The position numbers and the translations under genes were made by a program. The notes beneath the pieces are model-generated. The model was not told where the DNA came from. It worked only from the letters and a program-made list of their open reading frames with translations, and made no database searches. This document shows, piece by piece, positions 8,944 to 18,179 of a DNA stretch of 64,000 nt. Source of the DNA: an uncultured Cohaesibacter sp. (GTDB lineage Bacteria > Pseudomonadota > Alphaproteobacteria > Rhizobiales > Cohaesibacteraceae); contig NZ_OY821667.1 of NCBI RefSeq assembly GCF_963682185.1, positions 4,973,501-5,037,500 on the forward strand, given 5' to 3'. Position 1 is the stretch's first letter, and the number at the start of each line of letters is the position of its first letter.

Positions 8944-10128
8944 TTAGTCGGCAAGGATCTCGAACAGACCGGCTGCTCCCTGGCCTCCGCCGATGCACAT
9001 ACTTGCCACACCATATTTTGCGCCCCGACGACGCCCTTCGATCAGCAGATGCCCGGTCATGCGCGCACCGGACATGCCGTAAGGATGGCCGATGGAAATG
9101 GCGCCACCATTGACATTGAGTTTATCGTTATCGATGCCCAGACTATCGCGACAATAAAGAAGCTGCGAGGCGAAGGCTTCGTTGATTTCCCAAAGGTCGA
9201 TATCCTCGACTTTCAGGCCGTTTCGGGCCAGCAATTTCGGGATCGCACGCACAGGACCGATGCCCATTTCTTCTGCTGCACAGCCTGCCACAGCAAAGCC
9301 GCGGAAAATGCCAAGAGGTTTCAATCCGCGTCTTTTGGCTTCTTCAGCCTCCATGAGAACACAGGCTGCAGCGCCATCGGAGAGCTGGCTGGCGTTGCCC
9401 GCCGTGATGCTCTTGTCGGCGCCAAGGACCGGCTTCAGGCCTTCGAGGCCCTCGAGCGTCGTTTGTGGGCGGTTGCATTCGTCCTTAGTGAGTGTCACCT
9501 TCTCCTCATGAGAAACGCCTGTTTCCTTGTCGCGTGAGAGTTTGATTGCTTCAACAGGTATGATTTCTTTATCGAAGCGACCGTTCTTCTGCGCTTGCGC
9601 AGTGCGCTGCTGGCTTTGCAGGGCATAAGCGTCTTGTGCTGCGCGGGTTATGCCATAGCGCTCGGCTACTAGCTCGGCAGTTTCAATCATGGACATGTAA
9701 TAGCTGTCGCGCACGTTCGGATCGCGATAGCGATAAGAATTCCAATGTTCGCCAAGCTGTACGAGGGAAATGCTATCCAGCCCGCCGCCAATGGCGACAT
9801 CAACACCTTCATTGATGATCATATGTGCCGCGATGGCAATGGCATTAAGGCCAGATGCACATTGCCGGTCGATCGTGGAGCCGGCCACCGTGTCCGGCAA
9901 CCCGGACGCAAGCACGATATGGCGGCCAACATTGATGCCGGTGCTGCCCTGAGTCAAAGCTGAACCGAAGGTGATTTCCTCCAGCGCATCGCCCTCAAGA
10001 GACGCGCGTTCCATGGCCGCCTTTACCGCATGGGCCGCGAGACTGGGGCCTTCAAGATTGTTGAATGCGCCACGATAGGCCTTGCCAATGGGTGTGCGGG
10101 CAGTTGAAACAATGACGGCTTGGCGCAT
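8944..10128 (-). CDS. Thiolase (acetyl-CoA C-acyltransferase type)
   Basis: This 394-residue enzyme cleaves a 3-oxoacyl-CoA with CoA to acetyl-CoA and a shortened acyl-CoA, or runs the reverse. The nucleophilic cysteine is Cys90 in [12 protein letters not shown]; the RQC-SG form resembles degradative, broad-chain thiolases more than acetoacetyl-CoA-specific ones, which usually read NKVCGSG. The active-site His lies in [11 protein letters not shown] and the second cysteine in [13 protein letters not shown] near the C terminus. It is the last gene of a minus-strand operon containing an aminotransferase and a CoA-transferase, which supports a catabolic role in splitting a 3-oxoacyl-CoA made by those enzymes. 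Confidence 0.9.
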   Translation of the reverse strand: MRQAVIVSTARTPIGKAYRGAFNNLEGPSLAAHAVKAAMERASLEGDALEEITFGSALTQGSTGINVGRHIVLASGLPDTVAGSTIDRQCASGLNAIAIAAHMIINEGVDVAIGGGLDSISLVQLGEHWNSYRYRDPNVRDSYYMSMIETAELVAERYGITRAAQDAYALQSQQRTAQAQKNGRFDKEIIPVEAIKLSRDKETGVSHEEKVTLTKDECNRPQTTLEGLEGLKPVLGADKSITAGNASQLSDGAAACVLMEAEEAKRRGLKPLGIFRGFAVAGCAAEEMGIGPVRAIPKLLARNGLKVEDIDLWEINEAFASQLLYCRDSLGIDNDKLNVNGGAISIGHPYGMSGARMTGHLLIEGRRRGAKYGVASMCIGGGQGAAGLFEILAD

Positions 10129-10238
10129 ATTTGTCTCCTGTTGCGTTTCATGGTCGTTCGTTCTGGAGCGAGCAGTTCAGGCAACGCGTTGGGTCAATGG
10201 TCGGTAATGGTTCCTGTGATCGGATTGCTGGCGGGAAA

Positions 10239-11531
10239 CTATAGAGTTTCCAGTCCGCACCAATCTGCGATGAACAAGGCTGTCGCTTTTGTAACCCGCT
10301 TGATGCTTTCCAGAGAGACACGCTCATTGAAGCCATGGATGGCTTCGGCATGTGGGCCATAAACGAGTGCTGGTGTATTGGCATAAAGCCCGAAGAACCG
10401 CGTGTCCGTCGTGCAGGTGATCGCCATCTGCTCAAGATCCTTGTCGTTCACTACCCTATGGGCGTCGCCAAGGGCTTTGATTGCAACAGAGGCTGTTTCG
10501 CTTGTGTCGTCAGACAACGCATATCCTTCAGCCATGAAGCCGTGATAGACAACCTTGGGCTTGTTCTCTCTCAGGAAGCTGTTTTCTTCAGCCGCCTGAA
10601 GCAAGGTGGCCTCGATATCGGCGCGGGCTGCCTCCAAGTCCTGTCCGGGGAAGACGCCCATGCGCACGTCAAACACGCACCATGCCGGTACGGAGCTGGC
10701 CCAGTCGCCTCCAACAATCTTGCCGACATTGAGGTTGAGGGCGTGATCATGATGGGCAAAATCATGATGCCGATGCTCTGGCGCATTCCAGCGTTTTTCA
10801 AGCGCGTGCAAGGCATTGATCAAGGGCACAGCTGCTTCGATGGCGTTGGCACCATCGCCTGCATAGGCCACATGGGTGGGCAGCCCCTTGAGATGGACCT
10901 GAAACCAGATGACGCCCGTCTGGGCCTTGACCAGTGTTTCATCGAAGGGCTCGGGGATGAGAACAGCATCGGCCTTGTAGCCTCGTTGCAAACATGCCAA
11001 AGCGCCATTGCCGGTGCATTCTTCTTCGACCACCGATTGGAAAAACACATCTGCGGCCGGGGCAAAACCGGCAGACCGCAGGGCATCAAGAGCAAACAGG
11101 TTGGCCACCAAACCGGCTTTCATGTCGCCAGCGCCGCGCCCATAAAGCCAGTCCCCTTCAACCTTGGGGGAGAAGGGCGGCGTTTCCCACATATCAAGTG
11201 GACCAGCGGGTACCACATCGATATGGCCATTAAGGATCAGGGAGCGACCCTTGCTGGTTGCGCTTTTATGGGTGCCGACCACATTGACCGCATCATCATA
11301 GGAACCGATGACGGGAGAAAAGCCCGGTAAGTGGCGGATATCATCAACATTGATCTGCCAGCGATCCACTGAATAACCACGCTCTTGCAAGGCGCCGGCC
11401 ATATAGGCCTGGGCCGATTGTTCCTGACCGCGCGTGGAAGGATGACTGACCAGTTCGGAAAGAAAATCCGTTTGCTTGTCAAAGTTGGCTTCAACTGCGG
11501 AAAGAATTTTGAGTGCAATGTCCTTTTCCAT
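10239..11531 (-). CDS. M20 family metallohydrolase (ArgE/DapE/acetylornithine deacetylase type)
   Basis: A 430-residue zinc hydrolase that would cleave an N-acyl amide or peptide bond. Metal and catalytic motifs are NGHIDVVPAGP, YGRGAGDMKAG and VVEEECTGNGAL, followed by the M20 dimerisation domain and a closing YGPHAEAIHGFNE segment with a ligand histidine. The ATG at 11531 is chosen because GGAGGGAG lies just upstream; the frame also has a TTG 15 bases earlier that falls in that ribosome site. It sits between the CoA-transferase and the thiolase genes, so it probably removes an acyl or amino acid group from the imported compound. Exact substrate is unknown. Confidence 0.87.
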   Translation of the reverse strand: MEKDIALKILSAVEANFDKQTDFLSELVSHPSTRGQEQSAQAYMAGALQERGYSVDRWQINVDDIRHLPGFSPVIGSYDDAVNVVGTHKSATSKGRSLILNGHIDVVPAGPLDMWETPPFSPKVEGDWLYGRGAGDMKAGLVANLFALDALRSAGFAPAADVFFQSVVEEECTGNGALACLQRGYKADAVLIPEPFDETLVKAQTGVIWFQVHLKGLPTHVAYAGDGANAIEAAVPLINALHALEKRWNAPEHRHHDFAHHDHALNLNVGKIVGGDWASSVPAWCVFDVRMGVFPGQDLEAARADIEATLLQAAEENSFLRENKPKVVYHGFMAEGYALSDDTSETASVAIKALGDAHRVVNDKDLEQMAITCTTDTRFFGLYANTPALVYGPHAEAIHGFNERVSLESIKRVTKATALFIADWCGLETL

Positions 11532-11563
11532 TGTCGCTCCCTCCAATATATTGTGTGATCGGA

Positions 11564-12223
11564 TCAGAAGGTGGGAATATCACCTTCCGGAATGATCAGC
11601 GGCGCACCCGTCGCTGCAATAACGTCATCAAGCGAGACGCCTTCTGCCAGTTCTTTAAGGGCAAAGCCTTCAGGGGTGACATCCACGACGGCCATATCTG
11701 TGAAGATGCGCTCAACCGATCCCTTCGCGGTCAGAGGCAAGGAGCATCGCTCAAGCAGCTTGGGATTGCCTTTGCGGTCGGTATGGGTTGTCAGCACCAT
11801 GACATGGGCCGCCTTTTGTGCCAGCTCGATGCCTCCGCCAACACCGGGAGAAAATTTGCCCGGAATTTTCCAGTTAGCCAGATCGCCATTCTGGGCCACC
11901 TCGAAGGCACCCAGCATGGTCAGGTCCAACCTGCCGGACCGTACGATGGCAAAGGACACCGCGCTGTCGATGAAGGCACCTCCGGGGAGGGCGCTGATAT
12001 AAGCCCCTCCGGCGTCAATCAGATCGCGATCCGCATGGTCGTAATCCTGCGTCGGGCCGACACCCACAAGACCATTTTCCGTATGCAGCCCCACTTCCAT
12101 GTCCGAAGAGAGGTAATTGACGACTCGAGTCGGCAAACCGATCCCGAGATTGACCAGCATGCCCGGCTCAATCGCACGGGCCGCGCGGGCAACCATTCTT
12201 TGTCTAGCGTCGGACAATGGCAT
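11564..12223 (-). CDS. 3-oxoacid CoA-transferase, subunit B
   Basis: This 219-residue subunit carries the catalytic residue of a class I CoA-transferase. The NLGIGLPT motif is at residues 25-32 and the acyl-accepting glutamate is Glu49 in HTENGLVGVGP. Together with subunit A it would move CoA from succinyl-CoA or acetyl-CoA to a free 3-oxo acid. The chosen ATG at 12223 lies 20 bases inside the end of subunit A, the usual coupled arrangement for this pair; longer versions would run deep into that gene. In this operon its product would feed the thiolase. Confidence 0.9.
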   Translation of the reverse strand: MPLSDARQRMVARAARAIEPGMLVNLGIGLPTRVVNYLSSDMEVGLHTENGLVGVGPTQDYDHADRDLIDAGGAYISALPGGAFIDSAVSFAIVRSGRLDLTMLGAFEVAQNGDLANWKIPGKFSPGVGGGIELAQKAAHVMVLTTHTDRKGNPKLLERCSLPLTAKGSVERIFTDMAVVDVTPEGFALKELAEGVSLDDVIAATGAPLIIPEGDIPTF

Positions 12224-12896
12224 ATTCCTTGTGCAAGTCTTTAAGGGCGACCACATGATCGACAAAGGGGCCGGGGGTATGGATGGCATCCGGATCGAGA
12301 TCGCCAATAGGCAGGTAATTCTGGCTTTCGGCGATAACGCAATCGGCCGCCATTGCCATCAACGGGTTGAAATTGCGTGCGGTTTTGGCAAAGCACAAAT
12401 TGCCGTAAGCATCGCACTGTTCTGCATGCACCAGCGCCACATCGGTGCGCAGGGCTGTTTCCAGAACAAAATCCTTGCCGTCTACGGAGACGATCTGCTT
12501 GCCCTCGGCAAGCTCCGTGCCGATGCCGATATCCGAGATGAAACCGGCAAGACCAGCGCCGCCAGCCCGAATGCGCTCGGCCAGAATGCCCTGTGCGCAG
12601 AATTCCACTTCCAGCGCGCCACTATTCATCATCTCGATAGCATGGCCATTGAGCCCCAGATGGGTGACGATCAGCTTGCGCACCTGCCCATTGGCCAGCA
12701 GATGGTCGATGCCCATGCCAGCCTCGTTGGCGTCATTCTTGACGAGGGTCAGATCTTTCTGACCCTGCCGTACCAACTCGGCAATCAGGTTGAAAGGCGT
12801 GCCCGGCACGCCGAATCCGCCCACCATGATGGAAGCGCCGTCGCTGATTTGGGCGACGGCATCTTCAATGGAGCGCTCTTTTTGAGGCAGTCTCAT
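12204..12896 (-). CDS. 3-oxoacid CoA-transferase, subunit A
   Basis: The 230-residue CoA-binding subunit of the heteromeric class I CoA-transferase. The oxyanion-hole/CoA motif appears as GGFGVPGTPFNLI near residues 27-39, and later blocks GNLCFAKTARNFNPLMA and CVIAESQNYLPIGDLDPDAIHTPG match the family. It starts with a 4-base overlap with the aminotransferase stop and overlaps subunit B by 20 bases. Its position directly after a class III aminotransferase suggests the acceptor is the oxo acid formed by transamination. Confidence 0.9.
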   Translation of the reverse strand: MRLPQKERSIEDAVAQISDGASIMVGGFGVPGTPFNLIAELVRQGQKDLTLVKNDANEAGMGIDHLLANGQVRKLIVTHLGLNGHAIEMMNSGALEVEFCAQGILAERIRAGGAGLAGFISDIGIGTELAEGKQIVSVDGKDFVLETALRTDVALVHAEQCDAYGNLCFAKTARNFNPLMAMAADCVIAESQNYLPIGDLDPDAIHTPGPFVDHVVALKDLHKEYAIVRR

Positions 12897-14242
12897 GAGG
12901 CATTCACTGGCAAATCGAATTTCGCCGCAAGAGCATCAAGGCTCTCGATGAGGATACCCATGATTTCGTCAATCTGGGATTCATTGACAATCATGGCCGG
13001 AGCAACGAGGAAGTGATCTCCTTCCACTCCGCCGCGCGTGCGGCGCGAATAGATGATGAGGCCACGCTCATAAGCCAGCTCGACCAGTTCGAGATAGCAG
13101 TTATATTCCTTGGGGAGCGGCGTCATGCTGTCCTTGTCGCTGACAAGTTCAAACGCCAGCAGCAAGCCCTTGCCACGGACATCGCCAATAAAGGGATAGC
13201 GCTCCATAAGGCCTTCAAGACGGGACTTGAGAAGGGCTCCCATGGCGGCACAATTGTCGATGAGGCTTAGCCGATCAATTTCCTTGAGCACAGCGACTCC
13301 GGCCGCACAGGCAAGCGGATTGCCAGCATAGGTATAGCCGTGCAGGAAGCCGCCGGCATCGAGCAACGCTTCGACCATGGTTTCGCGGGCAACCACAGCC
13401 CCAAGCGGCGCGTAGCCGGCGGCAAAGCCTTTGGACATCGCCACGATGTCCGGTTCGATATCCCAGTGATTGGCAGCAAGGAAAGACCCCGTGCGGCCAA
13501 CACCGGTCATGACTTCGTCATAGATCAGCAGGATGCCGAATTCCTTGCAGATTTCGGCAATGCGTCCGTAATAGCTGTCTGGGGCAACCAGAGCGCCGGT
13601 AGAAGCGCCGCCAATCGGCTCCATGATGAAGGCGAGAACAGTTTCCGGGCCTTGTTTGATGATTTCGTCACGCAGCAGTTCGGCATATTTCAGACCACGC
13701 TGCTCATCCGTCAGGTTGTCCCTATCCAGATAGCATGCAGGCGCCGCGATCTTGGGCATATCCCGCATCATCGGGTCAAATGGGCGGGCGAGCGGATCAT
13801 AACCGGTCAGAGCCAGCGCCCCGAAAGTGCTGCCATGATAGGACGGAAAACGGGAAATGACCTTCCAGCGGCTCGATTGGCCCTGCGTGATGGCATATTG
13901 GCGCGCCAGCTTGATGGCGCTTTCAACGGCTTCCGAGCCGCCTGAGACAAAGAACACGCGGTCCAGATTGCCCGGCATGCGTTCTGCCACCATGGAAGCC
14001 AGATCTTCGGACGGTTCCGTTCGGAAATGCAGGCGATAGCCGAAGGTGGACTTGTCCATCTGCGCTTTCATCGCTTCCAGCACATTGGGGTTGGAATGCC
14101 CAATGTTGGAAACCATCGCGCCGGAAGAGCCATCGATATAGCGTTTTCCGGATTGGTCATACATATAGATCCCTTCTGCGCGGTCCAGAAATGGCCTTGG
14201 AGCGCGGGATTGATAGAAGAGATTAGACGTCTTGTTGCTCAT
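12893..14242 (-). CDS. Class III PLP-dependent aminotransferase
   Basis: This 449-residue fold-type I aminotransferase belongs to the omega/beta-amino-acid:pyruvate group. Motifs are the N-terminal [11 protein letters not shown], the PLP phosphate site [20 protein letters not shown], the [16 protein letters not shown] segment, the cofactor Asp in [14 protein letters not shown], and the Schiff-base lysine in [15 protein letters not shown]. Class III members act on amino groups away from the alpha carbon. The downstream CoA-transferase and thiolase suggest the product is a 3-oxo acid, so the substrate would be a beta-amino acid. It overlaps both neighbours by 4 bases, indicating tight coupling. 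The exact amine is not identifiable. Confidence 0.88.
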   Translation of the reverse strand: MSNKTSNLFYQSRAPRPFLDRAEGIYMYDQSGKRYIDGSSGAMVSNIGHSNPNVLEAMKAQMDKSTFGYRLHFRTEPSEDLASMVAERMPGNLDRVFFVSGGSEAVESAIKLARQYAITQGQSSRWKVISRFPSYHGSTFGALALTGYDPLARPFDPMMRDMPKIAAPACYLDRDNLTDEQRGLKYAELLRDEIIKQGPETVLAFIMEPIGGASTGALVAPDSYYGRIAEICKEFGILLIYDEVMTGVGRTGSFLAANHWDIEPDIVAMSKGFAAGYAPLGAVVARETMVEALLDAGGFLHGYTYAGNPLACAAGVAVLKEIDRLSLIDNCAAMGALLKSRLEGLMERYPFIGDVRGKGLLLAFELVSDKDSMTPLPKEYNCYLELVELAYERGLIIYSRRTRGGVEGDHFLVAPAMIVNESQIDEIMGILIESLDALAAKFDLPVNAS

Positions 14243-15009
14243 TTTGCGCCTTCGAGATGCTTTCTAAGGAAATTCTTTGTTCTGTCTTGTGTTGGGTTAT
14301 GGAAGACAACCTCAGGGGCGCCTTCCTCGACGACGACACCGCCATCCATGAACAGAACCCGATCGCAAACGCTCTCGGCAAATCCCATTTCGTGGGTGAC
14401 GATGATCATGGTCATGGCTTCCTCAGCCAACATTTTCATGACCTGGTTGACCTCTTCGACCAGTTCCGGGTCAAGCGCTGACGTTGCTTCGTCAAACAGC
14501 ATCAGTTTGGGTTTCATGGCGAGCGCGCGCGCAATAGCTACGCGCTGCTTCTGGCCGCCAGACAATTGCGAGGGGTGATAGTCGATCCGGTCGATGAGCC
14601 CGACATGCTCGAGCTGCTGCTCGGCGAGCGCATTGGCTTCATCCTCAGAAACACCCTTGAGCAGCTTGGGCGCCAGCGTGATATTTTCCCGCACGGTCAG
14701 GTGAGGGAACAGATTGAAATGCTGGAACACCATGCCGATCTGCTGGCGTACCTGATTGATATGCTTTTCATATTGGGCGTGTGGCAACAGCTTGTTGACC
14801 TGCACGCCATCCAGCCAGACTTCGCCAGAAGTCAGCGGATCAAGATCGTTGATTGCGCGCAGGAGCGTGGATTTGCCCGAGCCACTGGGGCCGATGATGG
14901 CAACGATTTGCTGCTGCTCGACTTGCAGGCTGATATCCTTGAGAACTTCAAGCTCACCAAAGCATTTCTGGGCGTGGCGAATATCGACAAAGGGACGATG
15001 ATGCGTCAT
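14239..15009 (-). CDS. Polar amino acid ABC transporter ATPase (GlnQ type)
   Basis: The 256-residue ATPase of a polar amino acid uptake system. Walker A is [15 protein letters not shown], the Q-loop reads [15 protein letters not shown] (the HFNLFPH form is typical of GlnQ/HisP), the signature is [15 protein letters not shown] and Walker B is [16 protein letters not shown]. The H-loop is [10 protein letters not shown]. It lies between the permease genes and the aminotransferase gene with a 4-base overlap to the latter, so transport and catabolism are coexpressed. Confidence 0.92.
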   Translation of the reverse strand: MTHHRPFVDIRHAQKCFGELEVLKDISLQVEQQQIVAIIGPSGSGKSTLLRAINDLDPLTSGEVWLDGVQVNKLLPHAQYEKHINQVRQQIGMVFQHFNLFPHLTVRENITLAPKLLKGVSEDEANALAEQQLEHVGLIDRIDYHPSQLSGGQKQRVAIARALAMKPKLMLFDEATSALDPELVEEVNQVMKMLAEEAMTMIIVTHEMGFAESVCDRVLFMDGGVVVEEGAPEVVFHNPTQDRTKNFLRKHLEGAK

Positions 15010-15030
15010 GGAATGATCCTTCCGACAGGC

Positions 15031-15687
15031 TTAACGAGAGGCTTGAACACGGCGTTCGAGACGACGCAACACCGCTTCCATGCCCAGATTGATGATGTAG
15101 TAGCAAACCGCTGCAACCGCGTAGAATTCAAACGGCCGGTATGTGCGCCCAATGGCCAGCTGCGCTGACAGGGTCAGCTCCGTAACGCCGATGACCGAGA
15201 CCAGAGCGGAGTCCTTCAAGAGAGCGATCATGTTGTTGCCAATCGGGGGAATGACATCGCGCACAGCCTGCGGGATCACGATATAGCGCAGGGATTGACC
15301 GCGACTGAGTCCAAGGGTGCGCGCTGCTTCCATCTGCCCCTTGTCCACGGCCAGAATGCTGGTCTGGATCAGCTCTGAGTTATAGACCGCAAAATGCAGC
15401 CCGAGCCCCAGCGATCCGGCTACAAAGGCCGGAAGATCGATGCCGATCTGGATGAGACCGAAATAGATCAGGAACAGCTGAAGCAGCAGCGGCGTTCCCA
15501 TGAAGAGCCATTCAAAGCCCTTCATCGGCCAGCTGATCACACGCGGCGCATAAAGCGCGATAACGGCGAAAAAGATACCGCCAAAGAAGCTGAGGACAGC
15601 TGCAGCCAGCGTAATGGCAATGGTCCAGAAGACGCCTTGCATGATGACGTCGAAGAAGCCGGGTACGACCGAAAAATCAAGCCCCAT
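15031..15687 (-). CDS. Polar amino acid ABC transporter permease
   Basis: A 218-residue inner-membrane permease of the HisM/GlnP family. It has hydrophobic helices at about residues 15-45, 55-80 and 90-110 and the EAA loop AARTLGLSRGQSLRYIVIPQA, then AVRDVIPPIGNNMIALLKDSAL, a strongly conserved family block. The ATG at 15687 is preceded by GGAGG; a TTG 12 bases upstream is less likely. It pairs with the next permease gene to form the heterodimeric channel. Confidence 0.9.
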   Translation of the reverse strand: MGLDFSVVPGFFDVIMQGVFWTIAITLAAAVLSFFGGIFFAVIALYAPRVISWPMKGFEWLFMGTPLLLQLFLIYFGLIQIGIDLPAFVAGSLGLGLHFAVYNSELIQTSILAVDKGQMEAARTLGLSRGQSLRYIVIPQAVRDVIPPIGNNMIALLKDSALVSVIGVTELTLSAQLAIGRTYRPFEFYAVAAVCYYIINLGMEAVLRRLERRVQASR

Positions 15688-15714
15688 GACGGCCTCCAAT
15701 CAAATCTTGAAAAA

Positions 15715-16362
15715 TCATTGAATCCGCACCTTCTTATCAAGCCAGCTTATGCCGCGTCCGGTTGCATAGATGATGATCATGTAAAGAACACCAGCCAGGA
15801 TGAACATTTCAAATGGCTTGTAGGTTGAGCCGATATAGCGCTGGGCAGTGTAGGTCAGTTCGACAACCGAGATTGCCGCAACCAGTGCCGTGCCCTTGAT
15901 GAGCGCATTGATGTTAACGCCCAGCGGGCGCACCATCAGGCGGAAGGCCTGTGGCAGGATTACATAACGCATGGCCTGCCAACGGCTCATTCCAAGCGTT
16001 CTGGCCGCTTCCGTCTGACCCTTGTGCACCGAAATGATGGCGCCACGAATTGTTTCTGTCATATAGGCCCCGATATTGAGACCGAGCCCGATAACGCCGG
16101 CTTGAAAGGCATCCAGCTGGATGCCGATCTGCGGACCACCGAAATAGAGCAAAAATAACTGGATGAGGGCAGGGGTGCCACGAAACAGACTAACATAGGC
16201 CGCTCCGATGAAACGGATTGCCTTCAGGCGCGAGAGGCGCGCCGCTGCGCCCAGTGAACCACAGATAAGGCCAAGAATAGCCGTGAGAACCGACAGTTCG
16301 ATGGTCAGCACGGCCGCCTTGAGAAAGTGGGGATAGACCCGGAGGATAAGATCAATATCCAT
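15715..16362 (-). CDS. Polar amino acid ABC transporter permease
   Basis: A 215-residue permease of the same family as its downstream neighbour. The N-terminal helix (FLKAAVLTIELSVLTAILGL), the FRGTPALIQLFLLYFGGPQIG block and the EAA loop AARTLGMSRWQAMRYVILPQAFRLM are all typical, as is the closing ALIKGTALVAAISVVELTY segment. The two permeases share about the same layout and look like ancient duplicates. It starts 12 bases after the stop of the creatininase-family gene. Confidence 0.9.
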   Translation of the reverse strand: MDIDLILRVYPHFLKAAVLTIELSVLTAILGLICGSLGAAARLSRLKAIRFIGAAYVSLFRGTPALIQLFLLYFGGPQIGIQLDAFQAGVIGLGLNIGAYMTETIRGAIISVHKGQTEAARTLGMSRWQAMRYVILPQAFRLMVRPLGVNINALIKGTALVAAISVVELTYTAQRYIGSTYKPFEMFILAGVLYMIIIYATGRGISWLDKKVRIQ

Positions 16363-16374
16363 ATAGTGCAGTCC

Positions 16375-17166
16375 TCAATGATGATCCTTGCGTTCCAGAA
16401 GCGGAAGCTCCCGGATTTCACGCACCAGATCGGCTGTTTCTTCAATCGCAGCTTTCAGAAAAGCTTCGCCATTTTCGGCTGTTGCGAGCGCAGGATCGCC
16501 CATGGTGCCATCAGGGGACACCGAAGACCACCAGCGCATCAACATCGCCTTGCCGCCACCGCGCGCCAAATCGAGGTTGAAGAATTTGCTCTTGCCATCA
16601 TGCAGATTCTGGTTCTGGGCCTTTTCCAGATGCACCAGATCCGGATGCAGATATTTGTAGATCGCCGCTTCGAATTCACCCGCATGAGCGATGCCGCCGA
16701 TATCGGAAGCGCGAACCGCATTGATCTTGTCCGAGCACAGATTCCAGTAGGAGGCAGACACGCAAAGAATGCCGGTTTCAATGACCGTCTTCCGCGCCGC
16801 CAAATCCAGAACCGGATGGTTGGACCCATGGGAATTGAGCAGCAGAATGCGCCGGAAACCATGATGCGCGAGGGATTTGGTTACATCGGTCACGAACGCA
16901 ATCAATGTTTCGGGCTGTATCCAGATAACACCTGGAAAATCCTTGTGATGCTCATTGAAGCCATAGGAAATGGGCGGCATGACAAGAACATGGTCAGGTA
17001 TCGCTTTGGCTACACCTTCTGCAACCGCCATGCCCAGAACCGTATCGGTATCAAGAGGCATGTGGGGTCCGTGATCTTCTGTTGCTGAAACATTGAGAAT
17101 CACGACGCGGTCTTTGTCGATATCGCGCACCTCTTCCCAGCTGAGCTTGCCATAGTCAGTCTGCAT
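16375..17166 (-). CDS. Creatininase-family amidohydrolase
   Basis: This 263-residue metal-dependent amidohydrolase belongs to the family that includes creatininase and several ring-opening or formamide-releasing enzymes. Likely metal ligands are Glu30, His32 and Asp41 in SATEDHGPHMPLDTDT, the His in LLNSHGSNHP near residue 118, and the Glu in GIAHAGEFEAA near residue 175. All family ligand positions look filled, so the enzyme should be active. The usual 'EQHG' triplet reads EDHG. It lies between the binding-protein gene and the permeases. This suggests it opens a cyclic amide or imide of the transported compound before transamination; creatinine itself would not lead to the downstream CoA steps. 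Confidence 0.82.
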   Translation of the reverse strand: MQTDYGKLSWEEVRDIDKDRVVILNVSATEDHGPHMPLDTDTVLGMAVAEGVAKAIPDHVLVMPPISYGFNEHHKDFPGVIWIQPETLIAFVTDVTKSLAHHGFRRILLLNSHGSNHPVLDLAARKTVIETGILCVSASYWNLCSDKINAVRASDIGGIAHAGEFEAAIYKYLHPDLVHLEKAQNQNLHDGKSKFFNLDLARGGGKAMLMRWWSSVSPDGTMGDPALATAENGEAFLKAAIEETADLVREIRELPLLERKDHH

Positions 17167-17244
17167 GAGAAAAGTCTTTCGGGAAAATTCGGCCCGCAGA
17201 TAACCCGCGGACCAAATAATTTTGAAAAATATTAGGTTTTGAAA

Positions 17245-18030
17245 TTAGCGAATGTCGCCGCCAACCCATTTGTTGGCAATTTCGAGATAGGTGCCATCAG
17301 CCATCAGGTCATCCAGTGCCTTCTGCATGGCTGCTTTCAGATCCGGGTTGCCTTCGCGGATGGCAATACCAGCACCGAAAGCTTCGGTTTTCAAGTCTGG
17401 CAGCTCAACCATTTTGTAGCCGTTTTCCTTGATTGCGAGCATGGCAGCGATACGGTCGTTGACGATTGCATCAACGCGGCCATTGTCCAGCTCCATAAGC
17501 AGTTCCGGCAGGCCTTTGTAGGTGCGGATCTTGTAGCCGGCTTCACGAGCCCACTGTTCGTGAGTCTCACCAAGGGTAACACCCAAGGTCGCATCATCGA
17601 GCTGCGATACGCTTGTGATATCAGACCCTTCTTTGGTGAAGATGGCGCGTTTGGTAGCATAGTATGGACCAACGAAATCAACGACCTTGTCGCGTTCTTC
17701 GGTGATCGTCATGGAACCGACGATGGCGTCATATTTGTTGGCCAAAAGGCCGCCGATGATGCCGTCCCACGCGGTGGTGATGATTTCGACTTTAAGGCCC
17801 ATGCGTTTGGCAATCTCGGTGCCGATTGCCGGGTCAAAGCCAACCACTTCGTTGGCGTCGTTGACGAAGTTGAATGGAGGATAAGCGCCACTCATGGCAA
17901 TGCGAATAACGCCTTTTTCCTTGATGGTGTCGAGTTCGTCAGCAAGAACCGGAGCGGAAATGCTAAGGCTTGCCAGCACGAGCGTGCCGGTGGCTGCGAC
18001 AAACTTCAACAAGCTGCGACGGTTGATCAT
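17245..18030 (-). CDS. Polar amino acid ABC transporter substrate-binding protein
   Basis: A 261-residue periplasmic binding protein of family 3. The N terminus has a basic region and a long hydrophobic stretch (residues 10-30) typical of an uncleaved-length signal peptide, cleaved after SAPVLA. The first strand reads GVIRIAMSGAYPPFNFVNDA, with the FDPAIGTEIAKRMGLKVE block and the MTITEERDKVVDFVGPYY segment that lines the amino acid site. It is the first gene of the minus-strand operon and is divergent from a LysR regulator. It sets the ligand for the system, which is probably an amino acid-like compound with an extra amide. Confidence 0.9.
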   Translation of the reverse strand: MINRRSLLKFVAATGTLVLASLSISAPVLADELDTIKEKGVIRIAMSGAYPPFNFVNDANEVVGFDPAIGTEIAKRMGLKVEIITTAWDGIIGGLLANKYDAIVGSMTITEERDKVVDFVGPYYATKRAIFTKEGSDITSVSQLDDATLGVTLGETHEQWAREAGYKIRTYKGLPELLMELDNGRVDAIVNDRIAAMLAIKENGYKMVELPDLKTEAFGAGIAIREGNPDLKAAMQKALDDLMADGTYLEIANKWVGGDIR

Positions 18031-18153
18031 GAAATTCTCCTGTTTGAAGCGAAAACTGTTCCCTGGCGTTTTGCCTAATTTTTAGCAGTGACTAAATTTT
18101 TGCCACCTTGTCTTGAAGGTTGCATGGGATGTATCATCAGGCAAATAAATAAT

Positions 18154-18176
18154 TCCAATGATGAGTATAGATTGGA
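18154..18176. promoter_or_regulatory. Candidate LysR-type box (TCCAAT-N11-ATTGGA)
   Basis: A perfect 6-base inverted repeat, TCCAAT at 18154-18159 and ATTGGA at 18171-18176, is separated by exactly 11 bases. It therefore fits the T-N11-A form of LysR-family binding sites. It lies just upstream of the lysR start and within the 149-base spacer to the divergent binding-protein gene, the normal place for an autoregulatory and activating site. Confidence 0.5.
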
Positions 18177-18179
18177 TCT

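Noticed and set aside
16375-17166. Creatininase-family protein as a mycofactocin or riboflavin-type enzyme
   Set aside because: No mycofactocin or flavin-deazaflavin genes lie nearby and the operon context is amino acid uptake and catabolism, so only the family name is used.
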